A stretch of 54,878 bases of DNA from Clostridiales bacterium (GTDB taxonomy: Bacteria; Bacillota; Clostridia; Oscillospirales; CAG-272): NCBI GenBank assembly GCA_016281775.1, contig JAEEJH010000091.1, positions 1 through 54,878 of the forward strand, given 5' to 3'. A program made the translations under genes and the position numbers. Below the pieces are notes generated by a model. That model was not told the origin of the DNA. It saw nothing but the letters and a program-made list of their open reading frames with translations, and ran no database searches. This document shows positions 39,385 through 49,057 of the stretch, in pieces; position 1 is the stretch's first letter, and each line of letters begins with the position of its first letter.

Positions 39385-40929
39385 ATGTATTTATTCTGCA
39401 GATCTTCTTCACACAGCGTTTTTTCGAACACGCGCGAAAGCCGTACCGACCCGCACCGCCTGACGCTGTACGGATGCAGGGGCGCCGTCTGCGCGGGTCA
39501 GATAGTTTTGCGCGAGCACGGGGATTTTACGATCAATGAAGTAAAATTCACCGATTTCTCCGCTCCGTTCATCTGCGGCGAGGGAAACGTGCGTTACTTA
39601 TATCAGGATACGATAACGTATAACGACGGCGTGCCGTATCCCGATAAGCTGTCGGACGCGAAAAGCCGCTTCGTCAAAGCCGAATACACGCAGAGCGTAT
39701 GGGTGATCGCCGACATAGACGAAGACGCGGTCGGCGGTCTTTGCCGCTTCAACGCGGTCGTCGATACGACGGCGGGCGTTTTCACCGTGCCCTGTTCTGT
39801 AAGGGTATACGGAGTGACAGTGCCGCCGGCTGACAGAAGCGAATTCTGCCTCGAATACTTTTTAAACCCGTTTTATAAAGACGCCGGCGAGATCGGATCC
39901 GAAAAATGGTATCAGTTCCTTGAATCGTACGCGCAGTCGCTTTCGTATCTGCGCAACAACAGCTTCGACGTCTGCTTTATGCCGCTTCTGACTCACGCGA
40001 ATTCGAAACGCATATCGGAGACCGAATGGGAGCTTGATTTCTCGTTTGTCGACGAATATCTCGATTTCATGCTCGCGCGCGTGCCGGTAAAGCATATTTC
40101 GGCAAGGTCGATAATTGCCTCTGTCATGGGCGACGTTCTGCCGGTCATAGATTACGACGGCTCGGTCAAAGACGTCAAATATACCGAAAAAGACGCGGAA
40201 TTATGGTTATACGCCTATTTCGGCGGACTGTACCGTCATTTTGAAGAACGCGGTCAGCTCGGACTTCTGCAGTTCAGATTACAGGACGAGCCGCATTATA
40301 CGGAGTGCTGGAAATGGGCGCGGCAGATTTGCGGAAAAGCCGCGCCGGGCGTCGTCTGCGGCGAGCCGATAGACGAGCATACGTCGGGCGTCGGACTTGA
40401 AGGGTACTGCGATCAGTTCATACCGAGGATCAACGTCTACGACGAAGGCGCCGATTATTACGACAGAAGAAAGAAAGCCGGCGATCAGCTCTGGGTCTAT
40501 TCGTGCTGTTTCCCGGAGGAATCGTGGTTTTTGAACAAATTCATAGATCAGCCGCACAGATACAGCCGTTTAATGAGCTGGGCGTGCTACGCGCGCGGTA
40601 TCGACGGCTTTCTGCACTGGGGCTATAACTACTGGTCGGAATCAAGTCTGTACGGAACGGGCTCTCACGCGAGATTCAAGGGCGACGGATTCATCGTCTA
40701 CTACGATAAAGAAAACAACCGCGTGACGCCGTCGAACAGATATTTCGCAACGCTCGAAGGCATAACGGAATACGAACTGCTCAAGATCGTTGAAAAGAAA
40801 GACCCGGCGCTCGCGAGATCGATATGTCTTTCGGTCGTGCGGAGCTTCACGGACTTTGAAAACGACCCCGAAAAACTCGATCTCGCGCGGATAAGGCTGC
40901 TCGAAGCGGCGGAGGCGTGTTCGTTATGA
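39385..40929 (+). CDS. DUF4091 domain protein, glycosidase-like
   Basis: A 514-residue protein without a signal peptide. An N-terminal beta-sandwich (to about 150; AVVDTTAGVFTVPCSVRVYGVTVPP) precedes a TIM-barrel-like domain and the C-terminal DUF4091 domain (MSWACYARGIDGFLHWGYNYW, NRVTPSNRYFATLEGITEYELL). Members are often grouped with glycoside hydrolases and occur in polysaccharide-use loci, but reaction and substrate are not established. No export signal is seen, so it would act on imported sugars if it is a hydrolase. The next gene starts by ATGA overlap. Confidence 0.85.
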   Translation: MYLFCRSSSHSVFSNTRESRTDPHRLTLYGCRGAVCAGQIVLREHGDFTINEVKFTDFSAPFICGEGNVRYLYQDTITYNDGVPYPDKLSDAKSRFVKAEYTQSVWVIADIDEDAVGGLCRFNAVVDTTAGVFTVPCSVRVYGVTVPPADRSEFCLEYFLNPFYKDAGEIGSEKWYQFLESYAQSLSYLRNNSFDVCFMPLLTHANSKRISETEWELDFSFVDEYLDFMLARVPVKHISARSIIASVMGDVLPVIDYDGSVKDVKYTEKDAELWLYAYFGGLYRHFEERGQLGLLQFRLQDEPHYTECWKWARQICGKAAPGVVCGEPIDEHTSGVGLEGYCDQFIPRINVYDEGADYYDRRKKAGDQLWVYSCCFPEESWFLNKFIDQPHRYSRLMSWACYARGIDGFLHWGYNYWSESSLYGTGSHARFKGDGFIVYYDKENNRVTPSNRYFATLEGITEYELLKIVEKKDPALARSICLSVVRSFTDFENDPEKLDLARIRLLEAAEACSL

Positions 40930-41450
40930 AAATAAAGGTCAAATCGCTTATCGAATACGCCGTGACGTTTACCGTGTTCTGCGCCGGTCAACTGTTTTTA
41001 CTGCTCGCGGGCACGCCGTTCTGCGTCGGTTTCGCGGTCGCTGTAATCGCCGCGACGACGCTGACAATGTTCATAACGAAAAGATACATACCCGGCGCGG
41101 TGTTCGCCGTTATGTGTCTGTCGTTCGATTTCATTTTCGCCGCGCCGGGGATGCACGTCATGTTTTATTTGATATCGGCCGCGCCGGTACTTCTGATTTT
41201 CGGCATGGTGTTTATGGCGAACAAATTCGAACTCGGTCTGCTCTTCTCCGACCTGCTCGGCGTTTTTGCCGGTTATTTTCCGTTTTATCTGGCCGTAAAA
41301 TACGCAATGCCGTATTTTGCCGAAGGGGAAGCGCTTACAAGGCTTGTTTCCGCTTCCGGTATGCCGGTGCTTGCCGGTTTTCTTTCCGCCGCGGTGATCA
41401 CGTTTTTCGCCGTGCCCGCCGCGAACGTGATAACGAGAGACGGTTTTTAA
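40926..41450 (+). CDS. small multi-pass membrane protein of unknown function
   Basis: A 174-residue, very hydrophobic protein with five or six membrane helices (for example FCAGQLFLLLAGTPFCVGFAV, FAVMCLSFDFIFAAP, AGFLSAAVITFFAVPAANVI). The size and pattern resemble ECF-type substrate-binding (S) components or other small transport proteins, but I do not recognise a family motif. It overlaps the DUF4091 stop by ATGA, so the ORF track's start at 40917 is not needed. Co-translation links it with the glycosidase-like gene. Confidence 0.75.
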   Translation: MKIKVKSLIEYAVTFTVFCAGQLFLLLAGTPFCVGFAVAVIAATTLTMFITKRYIPGAVFAVMCLSFDFIFAAPGMHVMFYLISAAPVLLIFGMVFMANKFELGLLFSDLLGVFAGYFPFYLAVKYAMPYFAEGEALTRLVSASGMPVLAGFLSAAVITFFAVPAANVITRDGF

Positions 41451-41534
41451 AATTTACAAATAACGTGTATATAAATTTATAAAATTTTGATATCATAGTT
41501 TGTATCACTATTTTCCCGAGGTTTTTTCATTACT

Positions 41535-43937
41535 ATGGCGATTTCAAAAAGATTCATCCAACCCATACCGGAGACGGTGCTGCCGTGCATACCCGTAAGG
41601 GGCTCGGTCGCGTTTCCGAACATAACGATAAATTTCGAGCTGACGCGCGATATCTGCAAAAAAGCGTACGAGGCGGCGAACAACGCCGACGGTTACGTTT
41701 TTATCGTCACGCAGGAAAACGTGTCGGCCGAACGTCCGAAAGCCGCGGATCTCTACCGCATAGGCACTGTCGCCAAGATAAAGCAGTGCGCCAAGAGCGC
41801 CGACGGTACGATGCGCGTACTGTTCGAAGGCAAATACAGAGCGCTCTGCAATCACTATATCGAAGCGCGGCAGATGATACGCGCGGAACTTATCGCGCGC
41901 GAAGTCATCCCCGACGGTATGATATCCCATTCCGACCCGGCGCTCTGCCGTTCGCTCTGCGACGCCGTGCAGGAGATATCGAAATATACGGCAAAACTCT
42001 CGCCGCAGATACTTCTCGTGATCTCTTCGACAGAGTCTTTACCGCTTCTGACGGACTTTGTCGCCGCGAATATTCTCGTCAAAAACGAGGATAAACAGCT
42101 CGTGCTGAGCGAATTCGATCCGACCGACCGGGCAAAACTGCTTCTGCGTCTGCTCGAAACGGAGATCGATATCCTCAGAACCGAACAGAAGATCAGAAAA
42201 AAAGTCAAAGAGTCGATGGATAAGAATCAGCGCGACTACTATCTGCGCGAGCAGCTCAAGGCGATAGAAGACGAGCTCGACGAGGAAGACGAGGAGATAG
42301 AAGAGTATTCGGCGAAACTCGAAGCGTCTGCTATGCCGGAAGAATGCAAAGAGAAGATCGGCAAAGACATAAGAAAGCTCGCAAAGTCGCCTTACACGTC
42401 GGCGGAAAGCTCCGTTTTGCGCAACTATCTCGACGCGGTGTTCGACATACCGTGGGGCAAATATACGAAAGACCGGACCGATATAGATCTTGCAAGGAAG
42501 ATACTCGACCGCGACCACAGCGGACTGGAGCGAGTCAAAAAGAGGATACTTGAATTCCTCGCCGTAAAACAGCTCAATCCCGACGCGAAAAGCCCGATAA
42601 TCTGCCTTGTCGGACCTCCCGGCGTAGGCAAAACGTCCATCGCCTCTTCGGTAGCCGAGGCTACGGGGAGAAAGTTCGTACGCGCCTCGCTCGGCGGCAT
42701 ACGCGACGAAGCCGATATCAGAGGCCACAGAAAGACGTATATCGGCGCGATGCCGGGCAGGATAATCAACGCGATAACGAACGCCGGCTCGATGAACCCG
42801 CTGATACTGCTCGACGAGATAGACAAGATGTCGAGCGATCTGCACGGCGACCCGGCTTCGGCTATGCTCGAAGTTCTCGACGGCGAGCAGAACGTGTCGT
42901 TCCGCGACCACTTCATCGAGATGCCGGTCGACCTTTCGCGCTGTATGTTCATCTGTACGGCCAACACGCTCGATACGGTGCCGAGACCTCTGCTCGACCG
43001 TATGGACGTGATCGAGCTCGACACGTATACGAAAAACGAAAAATTCGACATTGCGCGCCGTCATCTGATACCGAAACAGAGAAAACGCCACGGGCTGAAA
43101 GCCGCGCAGTTTGCGATAGACGACGAGGCGTTATATGAAATAATCGACAGCTACACGCGCGAAGCGGGGGTCAGAAACCTCGAACGCACGATCGGTTCGC
43201 TTATGAGGAAAGCGGCGGTCGAGCTCGCTTCGGGCAAGGTGAAAAAAGTCGTTATAAAGAAAAAAGATCTTGAGACGTATTTAAGCGGTCACAAACTGCC
43301 GCCCGAGAAGATCGACGACGAAGATCAGGTCGGCTGCGTGAACGGTTTGGCTTACACGTCCGTCGGCGGCGATCTGCTGAAGGTCGAAGCCGCCGTGACG
43401 GAAGGCACGGGCAAGCTCGATCTTACCGGTTCTCTCGGCGACGTGATGAAAGAATCGGCGCACGCGGCGATAACGTACATAAGAACGGTCGCCGACAGAC
43501 TCAACATAGACCCGCTGTTTTACAAAAACAGAGACATACATATCCACGTACCCGAAGGCGCCACACCTAAGGACGGTCCGTCAGCCGGCGTGACCATGAT
43601 GACGGCGGTCGCCTCCGCTCTGACCGGTACTCCGGTAAGGCGCGATACGGCTATGACCGGCGAGATAACGCTTCGCGGCAAGGTTTTGCCGATAGGCGGG
43701 CTAAAAGAAAAGACGATGGCGGCGTATACCGCCGGCGTCAAACGCGTGCTGATACCGTTCGACAACGTTTCAGACCTTAAAGAGATCGACGAGACCGTGC
43801 ATAACGCGCTCGAATTCATACCCTGCAAGACCGCCGACGAGGTTCTCGAAGCGGCGTTCGTAAAAGGCGGCAAGCCGGAGAGCGGCGCTTATACGGTCAT
43901 CGGGCAGAACAGCGACAGACCGGGTATCAGGGCATGA
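41535..43937 (+). CDS. lon: ATP-dependent protease Lon
   Basis: An 800-residue LonA. The N-terminal substrate-binding domain begins with [13 protein letters not shown], a coiled-coil region is around 195-250, the AAA+ domain has Walker [10 protein letters not shown] (about 360) and Walker [11 protein letters not shown], and the protease domain has DGPSAGVTM (catalytic Ser about 680) and [13 protein letters not shown] (catalytic Lys about 722). It degrades misfolded and regulatory proteins in the cytoplasm. Ribosome site is weak (GAGG far upstream). First of a ten-gene co-directional run; engB starts by ATGA overlap, a classic lon-engB pair. Confidence 0.97.
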   Translation: MAISKRFIQPIPETVLPCIPVRGSVAFPNITINFELTRDICKKAYEAANNADGYVFIVTQENVSAERPKAADLYRIGTVAKIKQCAKSADGTMRVLFEGKYRALCNHYIEARQMIRAELIAREVIPDGMISHSDPALCRSLCDAVQEISKYTAKLSPQILLVISSTESLPLLTDFVAANILVKNEDKQLVLSEFDPTDRAKLLLRLLETEIDILRTEQKIRKKVKESMDKNQRDYYLREQLKAIEDELDEEDEEIEEYSAKLEASAMPEECKEKIGKDIRKLAKSPYTSAESSVLRNYLDAVFDIPWGKYTKDRTDIDLARKILDRDHSGLERVKKRILEFLAVKQLNPDAKSPIICLVGPPGVGKTSIASSVAEATGRKFVRASLGGIRDEADIRGHRKTYIGAMPGRIINAITNAGSMNPLILLDEIDKMSSDLHGDPASAMLEVLDGEQNVSFRDHFIEMPVDLSRCMFICTANTLDTVPRPLLDRMDVIELDTYTKNEKFDIARRHLIPKQRKRHGLKAAQFAIDDEALYEIIDSYTREAGVRNLERTIGSLMRKAAVELASGKVKKVVIKKKDLETYLSGHKLPPEKIDDEDQVGCVNGLAYTSVGGDLLKVEAAVTEGTGKLDLTGSLGDVMKESAHAAITYIRTVADRLNIDPLFYKNRDIHIHVPEGATPKDGPSAGVTMMTAVASALTGTPVRRDTAMTGEITLRGKVLPIGGLKEKTMAAYTAGVKRVLIPFDNVSDLKEIDETVHNALEFIPCKTADEVLEAAFVKGGKPESGAYTVIGQNSDRPGIRA

Positions 43938-44521
43938 ACCTGAACCTAAACAAAACCGAGCTTGCGATATCGGCAGGCCGCTCCGACCAGTTTCCGAAAG
44001 ACGGGCTGCCTCAGATCGTGTTTTCAGGCAGATCAAACGTCGGAAAAAGTTCGCTTATAAATACGCTTTTGAACCGGAAATCGCTTGCAAGAGTGAGCTC
44101 CGCTCCCGGCAAGACCGTGACGGTCAACTTTTACAGAATCGACGGTAAACTGTTTTTCGTCGATCTGCCGGGTTACGGCTACGCGAAACGCCCGGACGAT
44201 AAAAGAAGCGGTTTTTCAGCCGTTACCGACGCGTATCTGACTAAGAGCGAAAATATCGTGCTCGTGCTTCAGCTTGTCGATCTGAAGGTCGGGCTGACCG
44301 ACGACGACAGGATGATGCTTTCATGGCTTTCCGCGAACGGGATACCTTTCTGTATCGTCGGCACAAAAGCGGACAAGCTGAATAAAACCGACCTCCGCGC
44401 TTCGGTATCGGCACTCTGCTCCGATCCGTCAGCGGGAGCCTCTCCGGTGATACCGTTCTCTTCTCTGAACGGAACGGGTAAAGACGACGTATGGAAGAAG
44501 ATCCTTCAGCATCTGGATTAA
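43934..44521 (+). CDS. engB: ribosome biogenesis GTPase EngB (YsxC/YihA)
   Basis: A 195-residue TRAFAC GTPase required for 50S subunit assembly. Motifs are G1 GRSNVGKSS, G2 in SSAPGKTVTVNFY, G3 FVDLPGYGYAK, G4 GTKADKLNK and G5 at the C-terminus (FSSLNGTG). Starts four bases inside the lon stop region (ATGA). Position immediately after lon is common in Firmicutes. Confidence 0.96.
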   Translation: MNLNLNKTELAISAGRSDQFPKDGLPQIVFSGRSNVGKSSLINTLLNRKSLARVSSAPGKTVTVNFYRIDGKLFFVDLPGYGYAKRPDDKRSGFSAVTDAYLTKSENIVLVLQLVDLKVGLTDDDRMMLSWLSANGIPFCIVGTKADKLNKTDLRASVSALCSDPSAGASPVIPFSSLNGTGKDDVWKKILQHLD

Positions 44522-44530
44522 GGTGATTTT

Positions 44531-45826
44531 ATGATCCACGAAAATTATACCGTAAACGAAAAAGGTCATCTCTGCGTCGGCGGCGCGGACTGCGTTGCGC
44601 TTGCCGAAAAATACGGCACGCCGTTATACGTGCTTGACGAAGATATGATACGGCAGAGATGCCGCATATACAAAGCCGCGCTCAAAGAAGCGTTCGGCGA
44701 TACCGCTTTGCCGTTTTTCGCAAGCAAGGCGCTCTCTTTTCTCGGGATTTACAGAATAATAGCCGAAGAAGGACTCGGCACGGATATAGTTTCGCCCGGC
44801 GAACTCTACACGGCGAAAAAAGCGGGCTTCGATATGTCGAAGTCATGTTTTCACGGCAATAATAAAACCGACGCTGATATAGAATACGGCGTAAACGAAG
44901 GCGTGGGCTGGTTCGTCGTCGACAGCGAAGAAGAGCTTTTTGCGCTCGACCGCATCTGCGGCAGACTCGGCAAAAAACAGAAAATACTGCTCCGTCTTAC
45001 GCCGGGCATAGATCCGCATACTTTCGCCGCGGTGCAGACCGGCAAGGTCGACAGCAAATTCGGCTCGCCGATAGCGACCGGCGCGGCTGAAAAGATAGTC
45101 AAAAAGGCGCTTACGCTTGACAATATCACGCTCTGCGGCTACCATTGCCATATCGGTTCGCAGATATTCGAATGCGAACCTTTCTGCCGCGCGGCGCGCA
45201 TCATGGCTTCGTTCTCGCTCGATATGAAGAATAAATACGGTTACGAGGCGGAGATAATCAATCTCGGCGGCGGCTTCGGCGTAAGATATACCGAAAGAGA
45301 CAAAGAGATAGACGTGTTCTCTTACACGAAACAGATCGGCGACGAACTGAAGGAATTCTGCAGACTTAACGGCATGAAAACACCGAGGGTGTTCATGGAG
45401 CCGGGGCGCGGCATAGTCGGCGCGGCGGGCGTGACGCTCTATACGGTCGGAACAAAAAAGAACATACCGAAATTCCGCACTTATATATCTGTCGACGGCG
45501 GTATGCCCGACAACCCGAGATACGCGCTTTACAGATCCGTCTACACCGCTCTTATAGCGAACAAAGCGGACAAGCCGAGAAGATGCAGATATACCGTGGG
45601 CGGCAGATGCTGCGAATCGGGCGATCTTATCGGAGAAGATATGAAAATACAGTCCGCCGAACGCGGAGATATTCTCGCCGTACTCGTCACCGGCGCGTAC
45701 AACTACTCCATGGCGTCGAATTACAACAGGATCCCCCGTCCGCCGATAGTACTGATATCGGGCGGCAAAGACGCTCTCGCGGTAAAACGCGAAAGCTACG
45801 AGGATCTTATCAAAAACGAGGTCTGA
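44531..45826 (+). CDS. lysA: diaminopimelate decarboxylase
   Basis: A 431-residue PLP enzyme of the alanine racemase fold, making L-lysine from meso-diaminopimelate. The Schiff-base Lys is in FFASKALSFLGIYR, HCHIGSQI and NLGGGFGVRY bind the cofactor phosphate, EPGRGIVGAAG the diaminopimelate carboxylate, and RCCESGDLIGED carries the catalytic Cys and Glu from the partner subunit. AAGGTGAT precedes the ATG. No other lysine-pathway gene lies in the window. Confidence 0.96.
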   Translation: MIHENYTVNEKGHLCVGGADCVALAEKYGTPLYVLDEDMIRQRCRIYKAALKEAFGDTALPFFASKALSFLGIYRIIAEEGLGTDIVSPGELYTAKKAGFDMSKSCFHGNNKTDADIEYGVNEGVGWFVVDSEEELFALDRICGRLGKKQKILLRLTPGIDPHTFAAVQTGKVDSKFGSPIATGAAEKIVKKALTLDNITLCGYHCHIGSQIFECEPFCRAARIMASFSLDMKNKYGYEAEIINLGGGFGVRYTERDKEIDVFSYTKQIGDELKEFCRLNGMKTPRVFMEPGRGIVGAAGVTLYTVGTKKNIPKFRTYISVDGGMPDNPRYALYRSVYTALIANKADKPRRCRYTVGGRCCESGDLIGEDMKIQSAERGDILAVLVTGAYNYSMASNYNRIPRPPIVLISGGKDALAVKRESYEDLIKNEV

Positions 45827-45827
45827 A

Positions 45828-46517
45828 ATGTTAAGCCACATAACGCAGATTTTTTCAAGCGGAACAAACATCGCGCTGTTTCTGATCCGTCTGCCGATCG
45901 TTGCGATCGCGCTTTCGTTTCACGAGATGAGCCACGCGTACGTCGCGCATAAAATGGGCGACGACACGGCGCGCAATCTCGGCAGGCTGACGATGAACCC
46001 GCTGAAGCATCTCGACCTGATCGGCTCGATCTCGCTCGTGCTGTTCGGTATAGGCTGGGCTAAACCGGTACCCGTCAACGCGCGGAATTTCGATAATCCG
46101 AAAAAGGGCATGGCGCTGACAGCGTTCGCCGGACCCGTATCGAATCTGATACTTTCGATACTCGGTCTTATACCGTTTGTGATATCGTTCTATCTGCTCG
46201 ACACGTCTTCGACGGTGCTGTGGCTCATATATCAGTTCTTTTATATGTTCCACTACCTGAACCTCGTTTACGCCATGTTCAATATGCTGCCCGTGCCGCC
46301 GCTCGACGGCTCGAGACTCGCTTTGATATTTCTGCCCGATAAGGTCTATTTCGGGATCATGAAATACGAACGGATAATAATGCTCGTGTTCTTCGTATTT
46401 CTGTATTTCATCGGATTCGAGTTCATCGGCACGATCTGCTCTTATATTTCAAACGGAATGATATATCTCGTATCGCTGATACCGGGGCTCGGTGAGCTGC
46501 GGCTGATCATCAGTTAA
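45828..46517 (+). CDS. site-2 protease family (M50) membrane metalloprotease
   Basis: A 229-residue membrane protein with about five to six helices. FHEMSHAYVAHKMGD contains the zinc H-E-x-x-H (His32, His36) and MLPVPPLDGSRL the third ligand region (the N/D-x-x-P-x-D-G motif). Family members cleave within membrane helices of regulators or signal peptides; this short form lacks the PDZ domain of RseP. It is the usual neighbour of scpA in Firmicutes. Target unknown. Confidence 0.92.
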   Translation: MLSHITQIFSSGTNIALFLIRLPIVAIALSFHEMSHAYVAHKMGDDTARNLGRLTMNPLKHLDLIGSISLVLFGIGWAKPVPVNARNFDNPKKGMALTAFAGPVSNLILSILGLIPFVISFYLLDTSSTVLWLIYQFFYMFHYLNLVYAMFNMLPVPPLDGSRLALIFLPDKVYFGIMKYERIIMLVFFVFLYFIGFEFIGTICSYISNGMIYLVSLIPGLGELRLIIS

Positions 46518-46527
46518 CGGTAAGCTT

Positions 46528-47280
46528 ATGGAACCTACTTATAAAATAGAGATATTCGAAGGTCCTCTCGACCTGCTTCTCTCCCTAATTTACAAAAATA
46601 AAATAGACATTACCGACATTCCGATCTCGCTTTTGTGCGATCAGTATCTCGCTTACCTTGACGAGATGCGCGAGATGGATATGGACATCGCCGGCGAATT
46701 TCTCGTCATGGCGTCTGAGCTGATGCTTATAAAGAGCCGTATGCTTCTGCCTCAGCCGGAAGGCGAGGAGAAAGAAGACCCGAGAACACAGCTCGCAAAC
46801 GCCCTGATCGAATACAAGCACGCTAAAGAGGTCGCGGCGGACCTTGACGAGATGATAAAGATCTACGGCGGCAGGATGGCGAAGGATACCGAGGAGATAC
46901 CCGCCGACGATTCTTTCATAGCCGAGCACAACGTCATGCTTTTAAAACGCGCGATGACGAGAATGCTCCTTAACGCCGAAAAACGCGAACTGCTTGAAAA
47001 AGAGGCTCTCGCCGCGCGGCCGGTCGTAAAGGTGCGACCTTCGGTAACGGGCAGGATACTCGGCGTGCTGAAACGCATCAAGCGTAAAGGCAGGCAGAAA
47101 TTCGAAGACCTGTTCGATCAGTGCACGAACAGATCGGAACTCGTCGCCGTATTCATGGCGATACTGGAGCTTTTGAAAGTGAGCCGCATAACCGTGAGCG
47201 AGCCGGACGAAAAAGAAGATATTTATATCGATATAAATCCAGATTATAAAAAACCGGAAGGACAGACGGATCCTATATGA
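46528..47280 (+). CDS. scpA: segregation and condensation protein A
   Basis: A 250-residue kleisin that bridges SMC heads in chromosome condensation. The N-terminus YKIEIFEGPLDLLLSLIYKNKIDITDIPI is diagnostic; FLVMASELMLIKSRMLLP follows, and the C-terminal winged helix (about 190-240; FEDLFDQCTNRSELVAVFMAILELLK) is complete. Overlaps scpB by four bases. Confidence 0.97.
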   Translation: MEPTYKIEIFEGPLDLLLSLIYKNKIDITDIPISLLCDQYLAYLDEMREMDMDIAGEFLVMASELMLIKSRMLLPQPEGEEKEDPRTQLANALIEYKHAKEVAADLDEMIKIYGGRMAKDTEEIPADDSFIAEHNVMLLKRAMTRMLLNAEKRELLEKEALAARPVVKVRPSVTGRILGVLKRIKRKGRQKFEDLFDQCTNRSELVAVFMAILELLKVSRITVSEPDEKEDIYIDINPDYKKPEGQTDPI

Positions 47281-47837
47281 CAGAAGAAGAAAAGATAGAA
47301 GAAAGACAGGTTTCGGCGGTAGTCGAGGCGATACTGTTCGCCGCGGGATACCCGGTCGAACGTGAAAAGCTCATCGCCGCCGCCGGCTGCGATGAAGACG
47401 CGTTTGAAAACGCGATAGGCATACTGAACGTAAAGTACGGAGACGAGAGCGGCGTAAAACTGCTCTATCTCGACGGCAAATATCAGCTCTGCACGTCGGA
47501 GACCTGCATCGACGCGGTAAGAGAAGCTCTCGGCATACGCCGCGGCGGCAATCTCTCGCGCTCGTCTCTCGAAGTGCTTGCGGTCATTGCGTACAATCAG
47601 CCGACGACGCGCATTTTCGTCGAACAGGTGCGCGGCGTAGACTGTACTTATACGATATCTTCACTTTTGGAGAAGGGACTCATCGAGGTATGCGGAAAGG
47701 TCGACGCACCCGGACGTCCGTCGCTTTACAAGACAACGGACGATTTTCTGCGCGTGTTCGGTCTTTCGTCGATACACGATCTGCCGCCTTTCGAGGTATT
47801 TGACGAAAACGGGCAGGTCACTCTGAAACCGGTATAA
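47277..47837 (+). CDS. scpB: segregation and condensation protein B
   Basis: A 186-residue partner of ScpA with two winged-helix domains. VVEAILFAAGYPVEREKL starts the first, LSRSSLEVLAVIAYNQPTTR starts the second, and GLIEVCGKVDAPGRPSLYKTTDDFLRVFGLSSI ends it. ATGA overlap with scpA. Confidence 0.97.
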   Translation: MTEEEKIEERQVSAVVEAILFAAGYPVEREKLIAAAGCDEDAFENAIGILNVKYGDESGVKLLYLDGKYQLCTSETCIDAVREALGIRRGGNLSRSSLEVLAVIAYNQPTTRIFVEQVRGVDCTYTISSLLEKGLIEVCGKVDAPGRPSLYKTTDDFLRVFGLSSIHDLPPFEVFDENGQVTLKPV

Positions 47838-47843
47838 AACGTC

Positions 47844-48524
47844 ATGTTGTTTTTATACATCCTCGGCGGCGTTTTGCTTCTTTTCATTCTGCTCTGCCTT
47901 ATTCCCGTGGGGATACGGATCAGATATAACGAAGATTTTTACATGTACGCGGTCGCCGGTTTTATAAAGATCAAACTGATACCGAAGAAAAAAAAGATCA
48001 GAATTTCGGATTATTCCGAAAAAAAGATGAAAAAAGCGGCGGAAAAACAGCGCAAAAAGCTCGATAAGAGCAAAAAAAAGAGCAAAACGGCGAAAAAAGA
48101 AAGCAAAGACAACGTGCTTACGGCTTCGCTGAAAGATCCCGACCGCAGATTCGATATGATAAGCAGGCTGTACGATATATTGACCGTCGTACTGAGCGAA
48201 TTTGCGGCGATACTGAAGATAAAATTCTTCAGACTGCACGCCGTTATCGGTTCGCCCGAGGCTTCGACCACGGCGATACTCTACGGCGGCGCGTGCGCCG
48301 CGGCGGGAAATATCGTGAATCTGCTCGGGCAGTATACCGATATCGAAAAAAACAAAAAGAATTCCATATACGTGGCGCCCGATTTTACGGCGGATAAAAC
48401 GACCGCGAGCGCGGACGTGTCGATAACGCTTTGCATCGGCGGCGTATTCGTGTTTTTGATCAAAATAAGAAAGATAATAAAAGAAATACTCGGACTTTTG
48501 CAGGAGGACAGTAAAAATGGCTGA
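47844..48524 (+). CDS. DUF2953 domain membrane-anchored protein
   Basis: A 226-residue protein: an N-terminal membrane helix (about 2-22), a very basic linker rich in Lys (about 48-90; possibly RNA-, DNA- or membrane-contacting), then the DUF2953 domain (about 120-215; FFRLHAVIGSPEASTTAILYGG and FVFLIKIRKIIKEI). DUF2953 genes typically sit directly before the ytfJ/gerW gene in spore formers, as here, where it overlaps gerW by eight bases. Function unknown. Confidence 0.85.
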   Translation: MLFLYILGGVLLLFILLCLIPVGIRIRYNEDFYMYAVAGFIKIKLIPKKKKIRISDYSEKKMKKAAEKQRKKLDKSKKKSKTAKKESKDNVLTASLKDPDRRFDMISRLYDILTVVLSEFAAILKIKFFRLHAVIGSPEASTTAILYGGACAAAGNIVNLLGQYTDIEKNKKNSIYVAPDFTADKTTASADVSITLCIGGVFVFLIKIRKIIKEILGLLQEDSKNG

Positions 48525-49008
48525 AGACAGAAAATTCAACGACGCGTTAAAGACAGCGTTTGACAACCTCAAAGAGATCACCGGTTCGGATACGGTCATC
48601 GGCGAACCGATGCAGACGCCGAACGGCACGGTGATCATACCCGTGACCAAGGTCAGCGTCGGTTTTGCGACCGGCGGTTCCGACTTCATCGGCAAACATT
48701 CGAAAGAGACCGACGTAGCCAACAGCTTTTCGGGCGCGGGCGGCGGCGGTATATCGGTAACGCCCGTGGCGTTTCTCGTGATCTCTCCCGAAGGCGACGC
48801 AAAGATACTTAACGTCAACAATCCCGCCGACAGCAACGCCGATCTCGGCACGAGCATCGTTTCTCTGCTCAACAAAACTCCGGTGATCGTCGATAAAGTC
48901 AAGGCGATATTCAAAAAAGACAAAAACAAAGAGACCGAAGAACCGGAACCGGAAGAAGTCGACCTCTCCGAAATAATCGAAACAAAAGAAGAATCCGCCG
49001 AAGAATAA
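48517..49008 (+). CDS. ytfJ: GerW family sporulation protein YtfJ
   Basis: A 163-residue protein with the GerW pattern: a short N-terminal helix (DALKTAFDNLKEITG), then GEPMQTPNGTVIIPVTKVSVGFATGG and a Gly-rich GAGGGGISVTPVAFLVI. YtfJ/GerW of Bacillus spores is needed for germination in response to some nutrients. The C-terminal 40 residues are acidic and probably disordered. Strong AGGAGG site. Its presence argues for a spore-forming ancestry. Confidence 0.93.
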   Translation: MAEDRKFNDALKTAFDNLKEITGSDTVIGEPMQTPNGTVIIPVTKVSVGFATGGSDFIGKHSKETDVANSFSGAGGGGISVTPVAFLVISPEGDAKILNVNNPADSNADLGTSIVSLLNKTPVIVDKVKAIFKKDKNKETEEPEPEEVDLSEIIETKEESAEE

Positions 49009-49057
49009 GCAATTTATACGGATCTATCGCATAAAATTGACCGGGTGAGGTGATTTT

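Noticed and set aside
41451-41534. Searched for a heat-shock (CIRCE-type) operator or strong promoter before lon
   Set aside because: No CIRCE inverted repeat is present. TTTACA with TATAAA at 19-base spacing is too weak to list as a promoter.
42039-43091. 350-residue minus-strand ORF across lon
   Set aside because: Antisense shadow of the AAA+ and linker regions of lon; no motif.
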